Source of the DNA: Clostridia bacterium
GTDB lineage: Bacteria; Bacillota; Clostridia; Oscillospirales; RGIG8002
NCBI GenBank assembly: GCA_017620395.1
Contig: JAFZQJ010000022.1
Location: forward strand, 1-64,000
Direction: 5' to 3'
Length of the DNA stretch: 64,000 nt
Position numbers and translations under genes: made by a program
Notes under the pieces: generated by a model
What the model was told of the DNA's origin: nothing
The model's database searches: none
Seen by the model: the letters and a program-made list of their open reading frames with translations, nothing else
Shown: piece by piece, positions 63,162 to 64,000 of the stretch
Numbering within the stretch: position 1 is the stretch's first letter
Layout of the letters: each line of letters opens with the position of its first letter

Positions 63162-64000
63162 TGGATTACGATAAGATTCTCAACCCCGCGGTATGCGCAA
63201 TCAAACCCTCGGGCATAAGAAGATTCTTCGACATCGCCGCCGAGATGGACGACGTTATCACGCTCGGCGTCGGAGAACCCGACTTCATGACCCCGTGGCA
63301 CATCCGCGAAGCGGGCATATATTCGCTTGAAACGGGCAAGACGTTCTACACCGCCAACCGCGGCCTTGCTCCTCTTTGCGATGAAATCAGCCGCTACCTT
63401 TCGCGGCGCTTCGGGCTAAATTACGATCCGAAATCCGAAGTCGTCGTTACCGTAGGCGGCAGCGAAGCGATAGATATAGCGATACGCGCGCTGGTTTCTC
63501 CGGGCGACGAAGTTCTCATTCCGGAGCCGTCCTTCGTCTGTTATTCGCCGATAACGTCACTCGCGGGCGGCGTTCCCGTTCCGGTTCCCACGCGTGAGGA
63601 AAACGACTTCCGGCTGACAGTCGACGACGTTAAGCCGCTTATTACGCCAAAAACCAAACTGCTCGTACTTCCCTTCCCGAACAACCCGACCGGCGCGGTA
63701 ATGCGCAAAAGCGACCTCGAAGCTCTCGCGGGTTTCCTGCGCGAAACGGATATAATGATCCTATCCGACGAGATCTACGGCGAACTCACCTATACCGGCG
63801 AAGGTCACGTTTCCATCGCCTCGATAGACGGTATGCGCGAGCGTACCGTGCTTGTCAGCGGATTCTCGAAAGCGTACGCGATGACCGGCTGGCGTCTCGG
63901 CTACGCCTGCGCTCCGGCGCCGATACTCAAGCAGATGCTGAAGATACATCAGTTCTGCATCATGTGCGCGCCCACGTCCGCGCAGTACGCCGCGATAGAG
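63161..64000 (+). CDS. Class I/II aminotransferase, C-terminus beyond window
   Basis: 280 codons are visible from the ATG at 63161, which overlaps the regulator stop by one base; the frame is still open at the window end. PLP fold type I marks are present: GVGEPDF, NPTGAV, LSDEIYGELTY and the Schiff-base lysine in SGFSKAYAMTGWRLGY. This group includes aspartate, alanine and aromatic aminotransferases. The operon with an Lrp regulator fits amino-acid turnover. About 100 residues are probably missing at the C-terminus. Confidence 0.93.
   Translation, partial: MDYDKILNPAVCAIKPSGIRRFFDIAAEMDDVITLGVGEPDFMTPWHIREAGIYSLETGKTFYTANRGLAPLCDEISRYLSRRFGLNYDPKSEVVVTVGGSEAIDIAIRALVSPGDEVLIPEPSFVCYSPITSLAGGVPVPVPTREENDFRLTVDDVKPLITPKTKLLVLPFPNNPTGAVMRKSDLEALAGFLRETDIMILSDEIYGELTYTGEGHVSIASIDGMRERTVLVSGFSKAYAMTGWRLGYACAPAPILKQMLKIHQFCIMCAPTSAQYAAIE

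Overview
The window looks like a chromosomal segment of an uncultured, anaerobic, spore-forming Clostridia (Bacillota), probably an Oscillospirales-like gut or rumen lineage. Reasons: SpoIVA, a SipL-like LysM protein and both dipicolinate synthase subunits (sporulation); a ferredoxin-dependent 2-oxoacid oxidoreductase (anaerobic metabolism); CdaA/CdaR, HemZ and RelA of Firmicutes type; near-consensus sigma-A promoters and strong GGAGG ribosome sites. The taxonomic placement is inference.

Region 1 (1-18.2 kb, + strand) is a secretome block. It encodes a CBM-array protein with an endonuclease/exonuclease/phosphatase (EEP) domain, two giant tandem GH16 proteins (ricin-like trefoil, GH16, beta-propeller, BspA-type leucine-rich repeats), a small EEP protein, and an alkaline-phosphatase-fold protein whose catalytic residues are lost. 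All end in dockerin-like calcium-loop repeats. The housekeeping genes lgt and folD sit inside this block and overlap their neighbours.

Region 2 (18.2-33.3 kb) carries a CDF metal transporter, galM, tRNA-Pro, a tandem AAA+ protein with a dead first ATPase domain, dpaB/dpaA, cca, murC, coaX, a SpoVB-like flippase, a membrane NapH-like iron-sulfur protein with a very acidic insertion, and a secreted GHL10-family protein. An AT-rich gap at 33.3-33.65 kb holds several nested inverted repeats of unknown role.

Region 3 (33.6-53 kb, - strand) has a heterodimeric ABC exporter behind a perfect consensus promoter, the spore-coat pair sipL-spoIVA, a tight operon recJ-relA-hemZ-nucleoside kinase-queA-tgt, cdaA-cdaR, and a DUF3343/cysteine-desulfurase pair.

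Region 4 (53-61.65 kb, - strand) may be one long operon from a consensus promoter at 61.75 kb: three tandem secreted SGNH/GDSL esterases with dockerins, a ParA/MinD-like ATPase, a four-subunit VOR-type oxidoreductase and a fused ispDF. Region 5 (61.8-64 kb, + strand) has a PHP phosphatase, an Lrp/AsnC regulator and a class I aminotransferase cut by the window end.

The most distinctive theme is a dispersed dockerin family of eight proteins, many sharing the same Ig-like module just before the dockerin, that joins glycanase, esterase, phosphodiesterase and pseudo-phosphatase modules. No cohesin or scaffoldin is visible here, so an extracellular complex is inferred, not shown.
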